Position numbers and translations under genes: made by a program
Assembly: GCF_026343125.1 (NCBI RefSeq)
Contig: NZ_JAPEMB010000001.1
Span: 4,035,501-4,099,500, forward strand
Length of the DNA: 64,000 nucleotides
Origin: Streptomyces sp. NBC_00094
GTDB lineage: Bacteria; Actinomycetota; Actinomycetes; Streptomycetales; Streptomycetaceae
Reading direction: 5' to 3'
The notes under the pieces: model-generated
The model's input: the letters and a program-made list of their open reading frames with translations, nothing else
Told to the model about the DNA's origin: nothing
Databases searched by the model: none
Shown here: positions 1-7,774 of the stretch, piece by piece
How the letters are laid out: every line of letters starts with the position of its first letter
Position numbering within the stretch: position 1 is the first letter of the stretch

Positions 1-240
1 ATCCGCAAGAAGTCCGACTTCACGCCTCCCCCCGCCAAGCAGGCGACCAACATCAAGCTGACCAACCACAGCTGGGTGGCGCCCGTGATGCTGGCGCTGT
101 TCGCCATCGGACTGGTGTGGATCGTGGTCTTCTACGTCACCGACGGCTCGATGCCGATCGAGGCGATCAGCAACTGGAACATCGTGGTGGGCTTCGGCTT
201 CATCGCGGCCGGCTTCGGTGTCTCCACGCAGTGGAAGTAG
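1..240 (+). CDS. crgA: Cell division protein CrgA (5' end cut by window edge)
   Basis: The first 79 codons visible end at a TAG stop; the true start lies left of the window. The protein has a short basic/proline-rich N-terminal stretch and two hydrophobic segments (about residues 30-46 and 59-75 of the visible part), the layout of the small CrgA family of actinobacteria. CrgA is a membrane protein that interacts with FtsZ and septal peptidoglycan synthases and in Streptomyces restrains septation in aerial hyphae (family knowledge). Its place next to a cyclophilin and a rhomboid near the origin matches other actinobacteria. It points away from oriC. Assignment rests on motif layout and locus and is strong although the gene is partial. 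Confidence 0.9.
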   Translation: MRKKSDFTPPPAKQATNIKLTNHSWVAPVMLALFAIGLVWIVVFYVTDGSMPIEAISNWNIVVGFGFIAAGFGVSTQWK

Positions 241-578
241 TCCGCCCGTAGGCGGGGGTGGGGACGAGTCGGCGGCCGGTTTATCGGCTGGACCGGCGGC
301 TCGTCAAGCTCTCCCCTGAACTTATCCACAGCGTTGTACACAGCACTGGATAACTTACGAAGATCTGTGGATAACTTGCACGGGGTTGACGCCGGTATGA
401 CCGCGATATGACCGCGATCACTCTCGGCAGAACCCGGAACGCCCCTCGCCTCCCTGGAAAAAGACCAGGTCAGAGGCGAGGGGCGCGGTCTTTCCCCACA
501 GAGCGGGGGTGATCCGACACGCACTGTGGATAACTCTGGGGAAAGCTCACAAAAAAGCTCGTCCACAGCCCCCTGCGC
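241..578. promoter_or_regulatory. Intergenic DnaA-box cluster between crgA and the rhomboid gene
   Basis: This 338-bp gap between convergent genes carries four 9-mers that fit the Streptomyces DnaA-box consensus (T/C)(T/C)(G/A/C)TCCACA: TTATCCACA at 322-330, its complement at 366-374 and 525-533, and TCGTCCACA at 559-567. Two one-mismatch copies lie at 334-342 and 492-500. The spacing is irregular and both orientations occur. No gene is apparent. Such clusters outside oriC are known in Streptomyces to bind and titrate DnaA; that function here is inference. Confidence 0.65.
441..484. terminator. Bidirectional hairpin between crgA and rhomboid gene
   Basis: Perfect 12-bp arms at 441-452 and 473-484, with a second 5-bp stem (453-457 with 465-469) around an A-rich loop. 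It lies between two convergent genes and is followed by a short T run at 490-493, so it probably ends both transcripts. Confidence 0.75.
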
Positions 579-1475
579 TCAGGTGAGCGCGGCAGAACGG
601 GCGAGTACGAGCCCCAGGTCGATCACCAGCAGCAGTCCACAGGCCCCGTACTGCACGAGGTCCCGACGCGCCCTCGGGGCGTGCACGAGGGCGTACGTCA
701 CCAGGGCGCCCCCGACGAGACCGCCGATGTGGGCCTCCCAGGAGATCCCCGGTCGGGTGAACGTCATGAGCAGCGACAGGGCCACGAAGAGGATCACCGG
801 CCGCATGTCGTGGCGGCGCCGGCGGGCCAGCACGACCCAGGCGCCGATCAGTCCGTAGACGACGCCGGAGGCGCCCAGCGAGGGCTGGTTCTGCGGGGCG
901 ACGAGGTAGGCGAGCACGGAGCCGGAGAGCCCGGAGAGCAGGCACAGGGCCGCGTACCGGATCCGGCCGAGTTCGGGCTCGACGATCCCACCGATCACCC
1001 ACAGGCCCAGCACGTTGAAGAGGATGTGCCAGACCTCCTGGTGGAGGACGGTCGAGGTGAGCAGCCGGTACCACTCGCCGTCCGCGACCCCGACGACCTC
1101 GCCGAGGGCCGGGCTGTAGGCGTAGCCGATGAGCACGAGCTCGTCGACGAACCGCTCCCCGAACACCAGGACCATGAGGTAGACCGCGAGGTTGATCCCG
1201 ATCAGGATCTTGGTGACGATCCGGTCGTCGGCCGTCACCCGGCCGCCCGCGAGCGTCCGGGGCTGGTTGGCGTCGGCGGCGTGCCCGGTGCCCGAACCGT
1301 TGCGTACGCAGTCGGGGCACTGGAAGCCGACCGAGGCGGAGATCATGCACTGCGTGCAGATGGGCTTGTCGCAGCGGGTGCAGCGGATGCCCGTCTCGGC
1401 CTCCGGGTGGCGGTAGCAGCGCGGCGGACCGGCCTTCGGGTCCCTGTGAGGTCCCGTCCCTTCCATCCCTTCCAT
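579..1475 (-). CDS. Rhomboid-family intramembrane serine protease with N-terminal zinc-binding box
   Basis: The 298-residue protein starts with a B-box-like zinc region (Cys20, Cys32, Cys35, Cys40, Cys43, Cys53, Cys56), followed by a rhomboid membrane domain of at least six hydrophobic helices. The catalytic serine is in GASG (Ser203) and the catalytic histidine in AHIGG (His249); the HxxxN motif of the second core helix is at 150-154. It should therefore be an active intramembrane protease that cuts single-pass substrates. A second in-frame ATG three codons downstream is an equally possible start; purine-rich sequence precedes both. It is transcribed toward the crgA terminator and lies 42 bp downstream of the cyclophilin gene, so the two may share a transcript. 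Substrates cannot be inferred. Confidence 0.92.
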   Translation of the reverse strand: MEGMEGTGPHRDPKAGPPRCYRHPEAETGIRCTRCDKPICTQCMISASVGFQCPDCVRNGSGTGHAADANQPRTLAGGRVTADDRIVTKILIGINLAVYLMVLVFGERFVDELVLIGYAYSPALGEVVGVADGEWYRLLTSTVLHQEVWHILFNVLGLWVIGGIVEPELGRIRYAALCLLSGLSGSVLAYLVAPQNQPSLGASGVVYGLIGAWVVLARRRRHDMRPVILFVALSLLMTFTRPGISWEAHIGGLVGGALVTYALVHAPRARRDLVQYGACGLLLVIDLGLVLARSAALT

Positions 1476-1517
1476 GCCTTCCGTCCCTCCCCTTTCTCCG
1501 TCCCTTGGTCTTCCGCC

Positions 1518-2045
1518 TCAGCGCTTCTCGATCACCACGGAGTCGATGACCACGTCCTGGAGCGGGCGCTCGGTGTGCGGGTCGGTCGCGACGGCCGCGA
1601 TCGCGTCCACGACCTTGCGGCTCTCCGCGCCGACGACCTCGCCGAAGATCGTGTGCTTGCGGTTCAGCCAGGTCGCGGCGCCGACCGTGACGAAGAACTG
1701 CGAGCCGTTGGTGCCCGGTCCCGCGTTGGCCATGGCCAGCAGGTACGGCCGGTCGAAGAAGAGCTCCGGGTGGAACTCGTCGGCGAACTCGTACCCGGGG
1801 CCGCCCGTGCCGTTCCCCAGCGGGTCGCCGCCCTGGATCATGAACCCCTTGATGACCCGGTGGAAGACCGTGCCGTCGTAGAGCGGGTCCGAGGAGACCT
1901 TGCCGGTGGCGGGGTGCGTCCACTCGCGCTCGCCGTTGGCGAGTTCGACGAAGTTGCGCACCGTCTTCGGGGCGTGGAACGGCATCAGCCGGACCTCGAT
2001 GTCGCCCAGGCTGGTCTTGAGAGTCGCGTACAGCTGCTCGGCCAC
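1518..2045 (-). CDS. ppiA: Cyclophilin-type peptidyl-prolyl cis-trans isomerase
   Basis: The 175 residues cover one complete cyclophilin domain. The active-site signature FHRVIKGFMIQGGDP is present, including the catalytic arginine in FHR, and FVTVG and HTIFGEV match later conserved segments. No signal peptide is visible, so it is a cytoplasmic proline isomerase assisting protein folding. The gene occupies the same place near crgA as mycobacterial ppiA. The start ATG is followed by a normal cyclophilin N-terminus (threonine-rich first strand), which supports it. Confidence 0.95.
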   Translation of the reverse strand: MAEQLYATLKTSLGDIEVRLMPFHAPKTVRNFVELANGEREWTHPATGKVSSDPLYDGTVFHRVIKGFMIQGGDPLGNGTGGPGYEFADEFHPELFFDRPYLLAMANAGPGTNGSQFFVTVGAATWLNRKHTIFGEVVGAESRKVVDAIAAVATDPHTERPLQDVVIDSVVIEKR

Positions 2046-2111
2046 GGTCGCCTTCCGTCCACGTCAAGTCGCGTCATGTGATGTCACGTCAGTCACTGGC
2101 GTGTCCGATCC

Positions 2112-2203
2112 TCGCATGCCCCGGTCACCCGCCCTCGCATGCCCCGGACGCCCCGGACGCCCTCACCCCATGCCCCGGATGCCCACCCCGCATGCCGGAC
2201 TTC
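2112..2203. repeat. Degenerate GCATGCCCCGG repeats
   Basis: The short unit (g)catgccccgg recurs at least five times with small changes between the cyclophilin start and the DUF5324 gene. It is low-complexity non-coding DNA of unknown role and lies in the region that should hold both divergent promoters. Confidence 0.6.
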
Positions 2204-2278
2204 GATCCGACGGGCATGATTCCGAAAAGGATGGAAAGGTGAAAAACCGACATGGTCGCCACCGAGGAGGAGGATCCT

Positions 2279-3010
2279 GTGACCCGCATGGACAGCGTGC
2301 GCGCCGCGACAGATTCGGCGAAGGAGAGCGTCCTGCACGCCGCGGAAGTGGTGGCGCCGTACGCCGAAACAGCCCGGGATCAGGCCGCGCAGTACGCGCA
2401 TGAAGCACGTGTGCGGATCGCGCCGAAGGTCTCGAAGGCCGCTCGACAGGCCCGAGTGCAGGCGCGCGCACAGTACAAGTGCCATGTCGCACCGCATGTG
2501 CCGCCGCGGGTCGACGCTGCCGCGCATCGCGCGGTGGTCATGACCCGCTCGGCCGCCCGTCAGGCGACCGACTACACCGTTCCGCGTGTCGAACACGCGG
2601 TCGCCGCGACCGGTCCCGTCTTCGAGGAGGCCGGGTCGCGTTCCACCGCCGCCTGGGCCGCGCTGCGCGGACAGGTGACGCCTGAGGAAATCCGGAAGAT
2701 CGTGAAGAAGCACGAGCGGCGGGCCAGGGCCGGACGCCTCGCCAAGGGACTCGTGGTCCTGGGCTTGGTGGCCGGCGGCATCTTCGCCGCCTGGAAGTGG
2801 TGGGACAAACAGGCCAACCCCGACTGGCTGGTCGAGCCGCCCGCTCCCACCGAGGTGGACGAGGGTTCCATGCCGGCGTCCGTCGACGGCAGTGGGGGAT
2901 TCCTCGACACGGAGGTGGAGATCAAGGAGGCGGAGGCCGAAGCAGAAGCAGAGGCCGAAGCCGAGGCGGAAACCGAGGCCGATGCGGCGGAGCGCGACGA
3001 ACGTCGCTGA
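2279..3010 (+). CDS. DUF5324-like membrane-associated protein
   Basis: The 243-residue protein has an alanine/arginine-rich, probably helical N-terminal half, one hydrophobic segment at about 160-178 (LVVLGLVAGGIFAAW) and a C-terminal acidic tail that ends in a run of about eight Glu-Ala repeats. This layout matches a Streptomyces-specific family annotated as DUF5324, of unknown function. The GTG at 2279 is chosen as start because GAGGAGGAGG (2264-2273) precedes it at ideal spacing; an upstream ATG at 2252 lacks one. The gene stands alone, divergent from the cyclophilin gene and convergent with the next gene. The Glu-Ala tail is likely to vary in length through repeat slippage. Confidence 0.8.
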   Translation: MTRMDSVRAATDSAKESVLHAAEVVAPYAETARDQAAQYAHEARVRIAPKVSKAARQARVQARAQYKCHVAPHVPPRVDAAAHRAVVMTRSAARQATDYTVPRVEHAVAATGPVFEEAGSRSTAAWAALRGQVTPEEIRKIVKKHERRARAGRLAKGLVVLGLVAGGIFAAWKWWDKQANPDWLVEPPAPTEVDEGSMPASVDGSGGFLDTEVEIKEAEAEAEAEAEAEAETEADAAERDERR

Positions 3011-3081
3011 CCGCTGCGGTCCGGACGGCTGGGGTTCTTCCGTGGGGCGTGGGGAGTGCGTGTACGTCGACTCCCCGCGCC

Positions 3082-3465
3082 CTACGCCGCCGTCGCCGTC
3101 GCGGCGAGCGCAAGCTCCGTCAGCGCGGCCGGGTCGCTCTCGGCCGCGCCGCCCGCGTGACGGTGGCGTACGGCGGGAGAGGATCCGTGGGCTTCGGCAC
3201 CGATGCGCTGCTTGATGGTCGGCGGCAGGGAGCGGTCACCGACAAGGGGCCACCGGTGCGTCCGCTGTGCCGGTACGGAGGCGAGGGCGCGCTCCCCGGT
3301 GGCGGGGGCAGCGGCGGCGGCAGCAGAGCCGGCCGGCTCCTCGGGCTGCTGCACGGCGGGCTGCTGAGCCGCGGCGGCGGTGCTCGTCAGGCCGACGGAG
3401 GCGAGCAGGGCGAAGAGGACGGAGATGAAGGCGGTCCAGAACTGCTTGACCTTGGCGGTGGCCAT
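3082..3465 (-). CDS. Small exported alanine-rich protein (DUF6344-like)
   Basis: A 127-residue protein with a clear N-terminal hydrophobic signal: MATAKVKQFW, then an 18-residue hydrophobic stretch ending in TAAAAQ, a plausible signal peptidase site. The rest is low-complexity, Ala/Pro/Gln-rich with a few charged residues and no recognised catalytic motif. It resembles short Streptomyces proteins annotated DUF6344. A good purine-rich ribosome site (complement of 3471-3478) precedes the ATG. It probably acts at or outside the membrane; function unknown. Confidence 0.75.
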   Translation of the reverse strand: MATAKVKQFWTAFISVLFALLASVGLTSTAAAAQQPAVQQPEEPAGSAAAAAAPATGERALASVPAQRTHRWPLVGDRSLPPTIKQRIGAEAHGSSPAVRHRHAGGAAESDPAALTELALAATATAA

Positions 3466-3674
3466 GACCCCTCACTTTCGTGATGTTCTCGGATGGTTCA
3501 TTTCGGTTTGCGCGCTTTACGTACTTTCCACATGATGTGGGTGTGGCCCGCGTTTCCGTGGAGCGACGCCCCCCTGCGCAGTTCTTCCGATGAACACCAC
3601 CCGTACGGATCAATGGAGCCCCGAACTCCTGATCCCGGGATCCCCGAAACGGCGGGGCCGAGGGCACACGAAAA

Positions 3675-3704
3675 GGCCACGCCCACCATGCGGTGGACGT
3701 GGCC
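3675..3704 (-). terminator. Rho-independent-like terminator of the acyltransferase gene
   Basis: Arms 3675-3681 / 3698-3704 continue into 3683-3687 / 3692-3696. On the minus strand the hairpin is followed by TTTT (3674-3671). It lies 20 bp past the acyltransferase stop. Confidence 0.75.
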
Positions 3705-3723
3705 TCTCAGGTCTGCCGAGCTG

Positions 3724-4845
3724 TCAGAGCTGGGCGAGATTGCGCTTGAGATACCGGCTGACGGGCTTCTCGACGAGCTTGTGCACCAGGTACGCGAGCA
3801 CCAGCGACCCGGCGGTCAGCGTGCCGACGAGCACCCACGGGTCGACACCCCGCGGCGCGTAGTAGCTGATGAACTCCCAGCCGATCACCTGGTGCAGCAG
3901 GTACACCGGGTAGGTCAGCGCGCCCGCGATCGGCAGCCACTTCCACTGGATGCGCGAGAGCTTGCCGGTGGCGATCAGGGACATCACCACGAAGAAGCTC
4001 GCGAGGATGACGATCACGGGCCATCCGGCGCGGGGGCCGAGCCAGGTGAGGGCCTTGGCCTCCTCGAACGTGGAGGCGAGCGAAGCGCAGAAGGACACGC
4101 CCACGACGCCGAACAGCATGAGGTTCGGGCGGAAGCGGTACATCAGGTAGAACGCCATGCCGGCGATGAAGAACCAGCTGTACTCGGGGATCAGGAGCGT
4201 CTTCAGCGGCCCGGCGGGGGCCTTGGTGACGATGACCGTGGCCGCGCCCCAGACGCAGCAGAAGAGCAGTACCCGCTTGTAGGTCAGACCCCACCAGGCG
4301 ACCAGGGCGAAGAGCAGGTAGAAGCGGAGCTCGGTGTAGAGCGTCCAGTAGACGGTGTCGACACTCGGGACCCTGAGAGGCTGCTGGAGCATCGTCAGGT
4401 TGGTCAGGATGTCGTTCCATGCCAGGTGGTTGCGGCCGCCGGGGATCACCGCGACGGTGACCGACGTGGCGATGACGCCGAACCAGTAGGCGGGGTAGAG
4501 CCGGATCACCCGGGAGACGAAGAAGGCCTTCACGGGCCGGTCCCAGGCGCTCATGCAGATGACGAAGCCGCTGATGATGAAGAACAGCTGCACGCCGAGG
4601 TAGCCGTAGGACGATATTCGGAACGTCTCCGGGAAGATGTCCTTGACCGGCGTCGACCACCCGCCGCCCCGGGCCGTGTAGTGGTAGATGACCACCATGA
4701 GCGCGGCTGCCAGCCGGAGCCCGTCGAGAGCGTGAAGACGACCGGGGCGCTTGACCTCGAGGTTCGGTTCAAGCTGGTTCTCGGACCGTATTCGGGTCGA
4801 CGGCAGCACAGGCTGCATCTGGTTCAGCACGCGAAAGATCCCCAC
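3724..4845 (-). CDS. Acyltransferase-3 family membrane O-acyltransferase
   Basis: The 373-residue protein has about ten hydrophobic segments and the AT3 (OafA/YrhL) hallmarks: the entry motif RLHALDGLRLAAALMVVIYH with the essential His in the first helix, the F(F)IISGF segment after the second helix, and the RLYPAYW segment. These enzymes move acyl groups from the cytoplasm onto sugars or other acceptors at the membrane surface; the acceptor is not predictable here. No periplasmic SGNH domain is fused. The start is uncertain: GTG at 4845 has no good ribosome site, and an ATG nine codons downstream is possible. It forms its own transcription unit with a 650-bp upstream gap. Confidence 0.88.
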   Translation of the reverse strand: MGIFRVLNQMQPVLPSTRIRSENQLEPNLEVKRPGRLHALDGLRLAAALMVVIYHYTARGGGWSTPVKDIFPETFRISSYGYLGVQLFFIISGFVICMSAWDRPVKAFFVSRVIRLYPAYWFGVIATSVTVAVIPGGRNHLAWNDILTNLTMLQQPLRVPSVDTVYWTLYTELRFYLLFALVAWWGLTYKRVLLFCCVWGAATVIVTKAPAGPLKTLLIPEYSWFFIAGMAFYLMYRFRPNLMLFGVVGVSFCASLASTFEEAKALTWLGPRAGWPVIVILASFFVVMSLIATGKLSRIQWKWLPIAGALTYPVYLLHQVIGWEFISYYAPRGVDPWVLVGTLTAGSLVLAYLVHKLVEKPVSRYLKRNLAQL

Positions 4846-5390
4846 CTAGGTATGCGGCCGAAGCGCGCCCCTGGGTCGCATGGGGTGTCGGCTCGACGAG
4901 TGAGCATAAGTGGCTCACAGACTGCTTACAACTTTCGATTTGCGCCCTGCGGCACTCATCGAGTAACGCACGCAACACGCAACGACCCACCTTCGCCGCG
5001 TTTCCGCGGCTCGGGAGGCTGCGCGCGATTCCGGCCCGGGCGCACACACGGACGACACATCGTGCTCGCGAACCTCGAATGCATTGCGGGTGCAACATCA
5101 GTCCAGGGCTAAAACCCTTGATATCCGGCCCATCGCCGCATCAGCCACGCATTTGCGCAAACCAACGCCACTCCGCGCGGGGAGGGCACCTCATCGAGGA
5201 GGTTCATCCCAGCCGACCCCCGCCCCGGCACCCGCGAACCGTTCGCGCGCTGTGTCGCACGCCACCCCGAGGCAGTCCGCCCACCTGAGTCGGTTCGGCC
5301 GACATCGGCCATCTCCGGATGCTCCGCGTCCGTCTCATGGGCCGACGGGACCCACAGGACCGGCAGGGCCGGCATGCACAATCCGGTCGC

Positions 5391-5426
5391 CGGAACCCGG
5401 TCCGGAACCCGGTCCGGGACCCTGTC
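5391..5426. repeat. Three tandem 12-bp repeats
   Basis: Two exact copies of CGGAACCCGGTC and one diverged copy stand directly head to tail, just beyond the tRNA-Ala terminator. No function is evident. Confidence 0.7.
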
Positions 5427-5451
5427 CCCGGCTTCCAGATCGGGACAAAAA

Positions 5452-5490
5452 ACACCCCCCTGACCACGTTTCCGCAGTTCAGAGGGGTGT
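5452..5490 (-). terminator. Intrinsic terminator of tRNA-Ala
   Basis: Arms 5452-5463 and 5479-5490 pair with one G-U type mismatch. On the minus strand the hairpin is followed by a run of six T (complement of 5446-5451), a classic intrinsic terminator. Confidence 0.85.
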
Positions 5491-5497
5491 AAAGGTG

Positions 5498-5570
5498 TGG
5501 AGCCTAGGGGAGTCGAACCCCTGACATCTGCCATGCAAAGACAGCGCTCTACCAACTGAGCTAAGGCCCC
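5498..5570 (-). tRNA. tRNA-Ala (anticodon TGC)
   Basis: The minus strand folds into a full cloverleaf of 73 nt: acceptor stem GGGGCCT paired with AGGCTCC plus discriminator A, D-loop with AGCTCAGTTGGTAGAGC, anticodon stem CTGTC/GGCAG around TTTGCAT, and T-arm with GGTTCGACTCC. The anticodon is TGC (alanine). The 3' CCA is not encoded and must be added by the CCA enzyme. tRNA-Ala and tRNA-Ile near gyrA are a conserved actinobacterial pair. Confidence 0.97.
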
Positions 5571-5699
5571 GGAACGAGAACAGCGTACCGGGTCTCCCCC
5601 CATGTCCGGCAAAAGGATTGGGACTCCCGGTCCTCGACCACGCTCCGTAAGATGCTGACCGAGGTTCGCAGTGGCGAACCTAAGGGATGGGGAGAAGTG

Positions 5700-6248
5700 A
5701 TGGACGCAGCGCAGCAGGAAGCCACGGCAAGAGCCAGAGAGCTTCAGCGCAGTTGGTACGGGGAGCCGTTGGGGGCGCTCTTCCGTCGACTGATCGACGA
5801 TCTCGGGCTCAATCAGGCCAGGCTCGCGGCCGTGCTCGGGCTCTCCGCGCCCATGCTGTCCCAGCTGATGAGCGGCCAGCGGGCCAAGATCGGCAACCCG
5901 GCCGTCGTCCAGCGCGTCCAGGCACTCCAGGAGCTCGCCGTCCAGGTCGCCGACGGCAGCGTCAGCGCCGCCGAGGCCACCGACCGGATGGACGAGGTCA
6001 AGAAGTCGCAGGGCGGCTCCGTCCTCACCAGCACGGCACAGACCGCCACCGGCTCCGGCGCGCCGACCGTGCGCCGGGTGGTCCGCGAGATCCAGTCGCT
6101 GCTGCGGTCCGTGGCCGCCGCGGGCGACATCATCGACGCGGCCGACTCCCTCGCCCCGGCCCACCCGGAACTGGCAGAGTTCCTCCGGGTGTACGGCGCG
6201 GGGCGCACCGCGGACGCGGTCGCCCACTACGAGTCGCACCAGAACTGA
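5700..6248 (+). CDS. Helix-turn-helix DNA-binding protein
   Basis: The 182-residue protein carries one HTH domain at about residues 25-75: LGLNQARLAAVLGLSAPMLSQLMSG is a textbook XRE/Cro-like recognition unit. The C-terminal half is helical without a known ligand-binding fold. The ATG at 5700 follows GGGGAGAAG at good spacing. The next gene, a Ser/Thr kinase, starts 63 bp downstream on the same strand, so the two are probably co-transcribed and the regulator could be a kinase substrate (inference). Conserved beside this kinase in Streptomyces; target genes unknown. Confidence 0.88.
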   Translation: MDAAQQEATARARELQRSWYGEPLGALFRRLIDDLGLNQARLAAVLGLSAPMLSQLMSGQRAKIGNPAVVQRVQALQELAVQVADGSVSAAEATDRMDEVKKSQGGSVLTSTAQTATGSGAPTVRRVVREIQSLLRSVAAAGDIIDAADSLAPAHPELAEFLRVYGAGRTADAVAHYESHQN

Positions 6249-6311
6249 CGAGGGACCGGCGGTCGGCCGGTATCCGGTGGACACGACGCAACGGGGAGCG
6301 GTCACAGCGCG

Positions 6312-7706
6312 ATGGGTGAGGTATTCGCCGGCCGGTACGAGCTGATCGACCCGATCGGGCGGGGCGGGGCGGGCGCGGTGTGGCGCGCCTGGGACCACCG
6401 ACGCCGCCGGTACGTGGCAGCCAAGGTGCTCCTGCAGAGCGACGCGCACACGCTGCTCCGCTTCGTCCGGGAGCAGGCGCTGCGGATCGACCATCCGCAC
6501 GTCCTCGCCCCGGCGAGCTGGGCCGCCGACGACGACAAGGTCCTCTTCACCATGGACCTGGTCGCCGGCGGCTCGCTGGCGCACGTCATCGCCGACTACG
6601 GCCCGCTGCCGCCCCGCTTCGTCTGCACCCTGCTCGACCAGCTGCTCTCCGGTCTGGCGACGGTGCACGCCGAAGGTGTCGTCCACCGGGACATCAAGCC
6701 CGCCAACATCCTTCTGGACGTCACCGGAACCGGGCGGCCGCACCTGCGGCTGTCCGATTTCGGCATCTCCATGCGCAAGGGCGAGCCCCGACTCACCGAG
6801 ACCAACTACGTGGTGGGGACGCCCGGTTACTTCGCACCCGAGCAACTCATGGGTGCCGAACCGGACTTCACCGCCGACCTGTTCGCCGTCGGTCTGGTCG
6901 CGCTCTATCTGCTCCAGGGCCGCAGCCCGGACTCCCAGACCCTGGTGACGCACTTCCTCACGTACGGCACCCCGAGCGCCCCCGAGGGCATCCCTGAGCC
7001 GCTGTGGCAGGTGCTCGCCGGGCTGCTGCAGCCCGACCCGCAGGCCCGGTTCCGGACGGCCACGGGCGCGCGCAAGGCGCTGCACGCCGCCGCCGAGATG
7101 CTGCCCGAGCCGCGCCCCGACGAGCCTCCGGTCGAGATCTTCGACCAGATCGGCCCCCTGCCGGCCGGCTTCGGCCCCCTGGGCCCGACGAGCACCGCGA
7201 GCCCGGCAAGCCCCACGAGCATCGGAGCCCCCGGCGGACCCGCCGGACCCATCGGACACGACGGCCCTGCCACCGACGCCGTACCGACCCCGCCCTCGGC
7301 CCCGGCGCCCGCACCCGCGCCCGTACCGACCCAACAGCAGAACCAGCAGCAGAACCAGCAGTTCCAACAGCCGGTGCCGGCCGCCGCCGCCCCGACTCAT
7401 CCGCCGCTGCCGCATCCCTCCGAGACGGGCAGCTTCCACCTGCCCCCGCCGGTCACCCACCCGACCCCCTCCTTCGACCAGTTCCCCACGGCCTCGGCGC
7501 CGTACGGACAGGCCCCTACTCCTCCATACACCGCCCAGCCCGTTCAGGTTCCCGGTCAGCAGCACACCGCACCTGCGCACCCCCCGCAGTCCGCGCCGCT
7601 CGCCCCCGTACGCCGACCGGGACCGCCCCCGAAGGTGACGGTCCCGGTACTCCTGCTGGCACTTGTCTGCCTCGCGGTCGGCTTCTGGGCCCTCTCCCAG
7701 ACCTGA
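6312..7706 (+). CDS. Tail-anchored Hanks-type serine/threonine protein kinase
   Basis: A 464-residue kinase. The catalytic domain fills about residues 8-270: glycine loop GRGGAGAV (16-23), invariant Lys38 in AAK, catalytic HRDIKPAN with Asp127, and DFG at 149-151; all core residues are intact, so it should be active. Residues about 285-435 form a Pro/Ala-rich linker with a Gln/Asn-rich patch, and a hydrophobic segment at about 441-460 near the very C-terminus anchors it in the membrane with the kinase inside. No PASTA or other outside sensor domain exists, so it is not PknB. It follows the HTH gene as a likely two-gene operon. Confidence 0.95.
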   Translation: MGEVFAGRYELIDPIGRGGAGAVWRAWDHRRRRYVAAKVLLQSDAHTLLRFVREQALRIDHPHVLAPASWAADDDKVLFTMDLVAGGSLAHVIADYGPLPPRFVCTLLDQLLSGLATVHAEGVVHRDIKPANILLDVTGTGRPHLRLSDFGISMRKGEPRLTETNYVVGTPGYFAPEQLMGAEPDFTADLFAVGLVALYLLQGRSPDSQTLVTHFLTYGTPSAPEGIPEPLWQVLAGLLQPDPQARFRTATGARKALHAAAEMLPEPRPDEPPVEIFDQIGPLPAGFGPLGPTSTASPASPTSIGAPGGPAGPIGHDGPATDAVPTPPSAPAPAPAPVPTQQQNQQQNQQFQQPVPAAAAPTHPPLPHPSETGSFHLPPPVTHPTPSFDQFPTASAPYGQAPTPPYTAQPVQVPGQQHTAPAHPPQSAPLAPVRRPGPPPKVTVPVLLLALVCLAVGFWALSQT

Positions 7707-7759
7707 GCGGACCTGAGCGGACCCGAGTCGACCCCGAATAGACCTGAGCGGACCCGAGG
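7700..7759. repeat. Six tandem 10-bp repeats at the kinase 3' end
   Basis: The unit gacctgagcg occurs three times exactly, with three diverged units, in six head-to-tail steps. The kinase stop codon lies in the first unit. The repeats fill most of the gap to the convergent next gene. Confidence 0.75.
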
Positions 7760-7774
7760 CGGCAGGGAGGGCCT

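Larger units (their letters stand above)
4846..5497. other. Non-coding gap upstream of the acyltransferase and downstream of tRNA-Ala
   Basis: I see no convincing gene in these 652 bp: open frames are short and lack ribosome sites or Streptomyces codon bias. The stretch near 4880-4990 is richer in A/T than the surroundings and should hold the acyltransferase promoter. A 12-bp unit close to cggaacccggtc is repeated three times at 5391-5426. Confidence 0.6.

Noticed and set aside
5391-5426. Short repeats as a CRISPR array
   Set aside because: Units are 12 bp without spacers and no cas gene is present.
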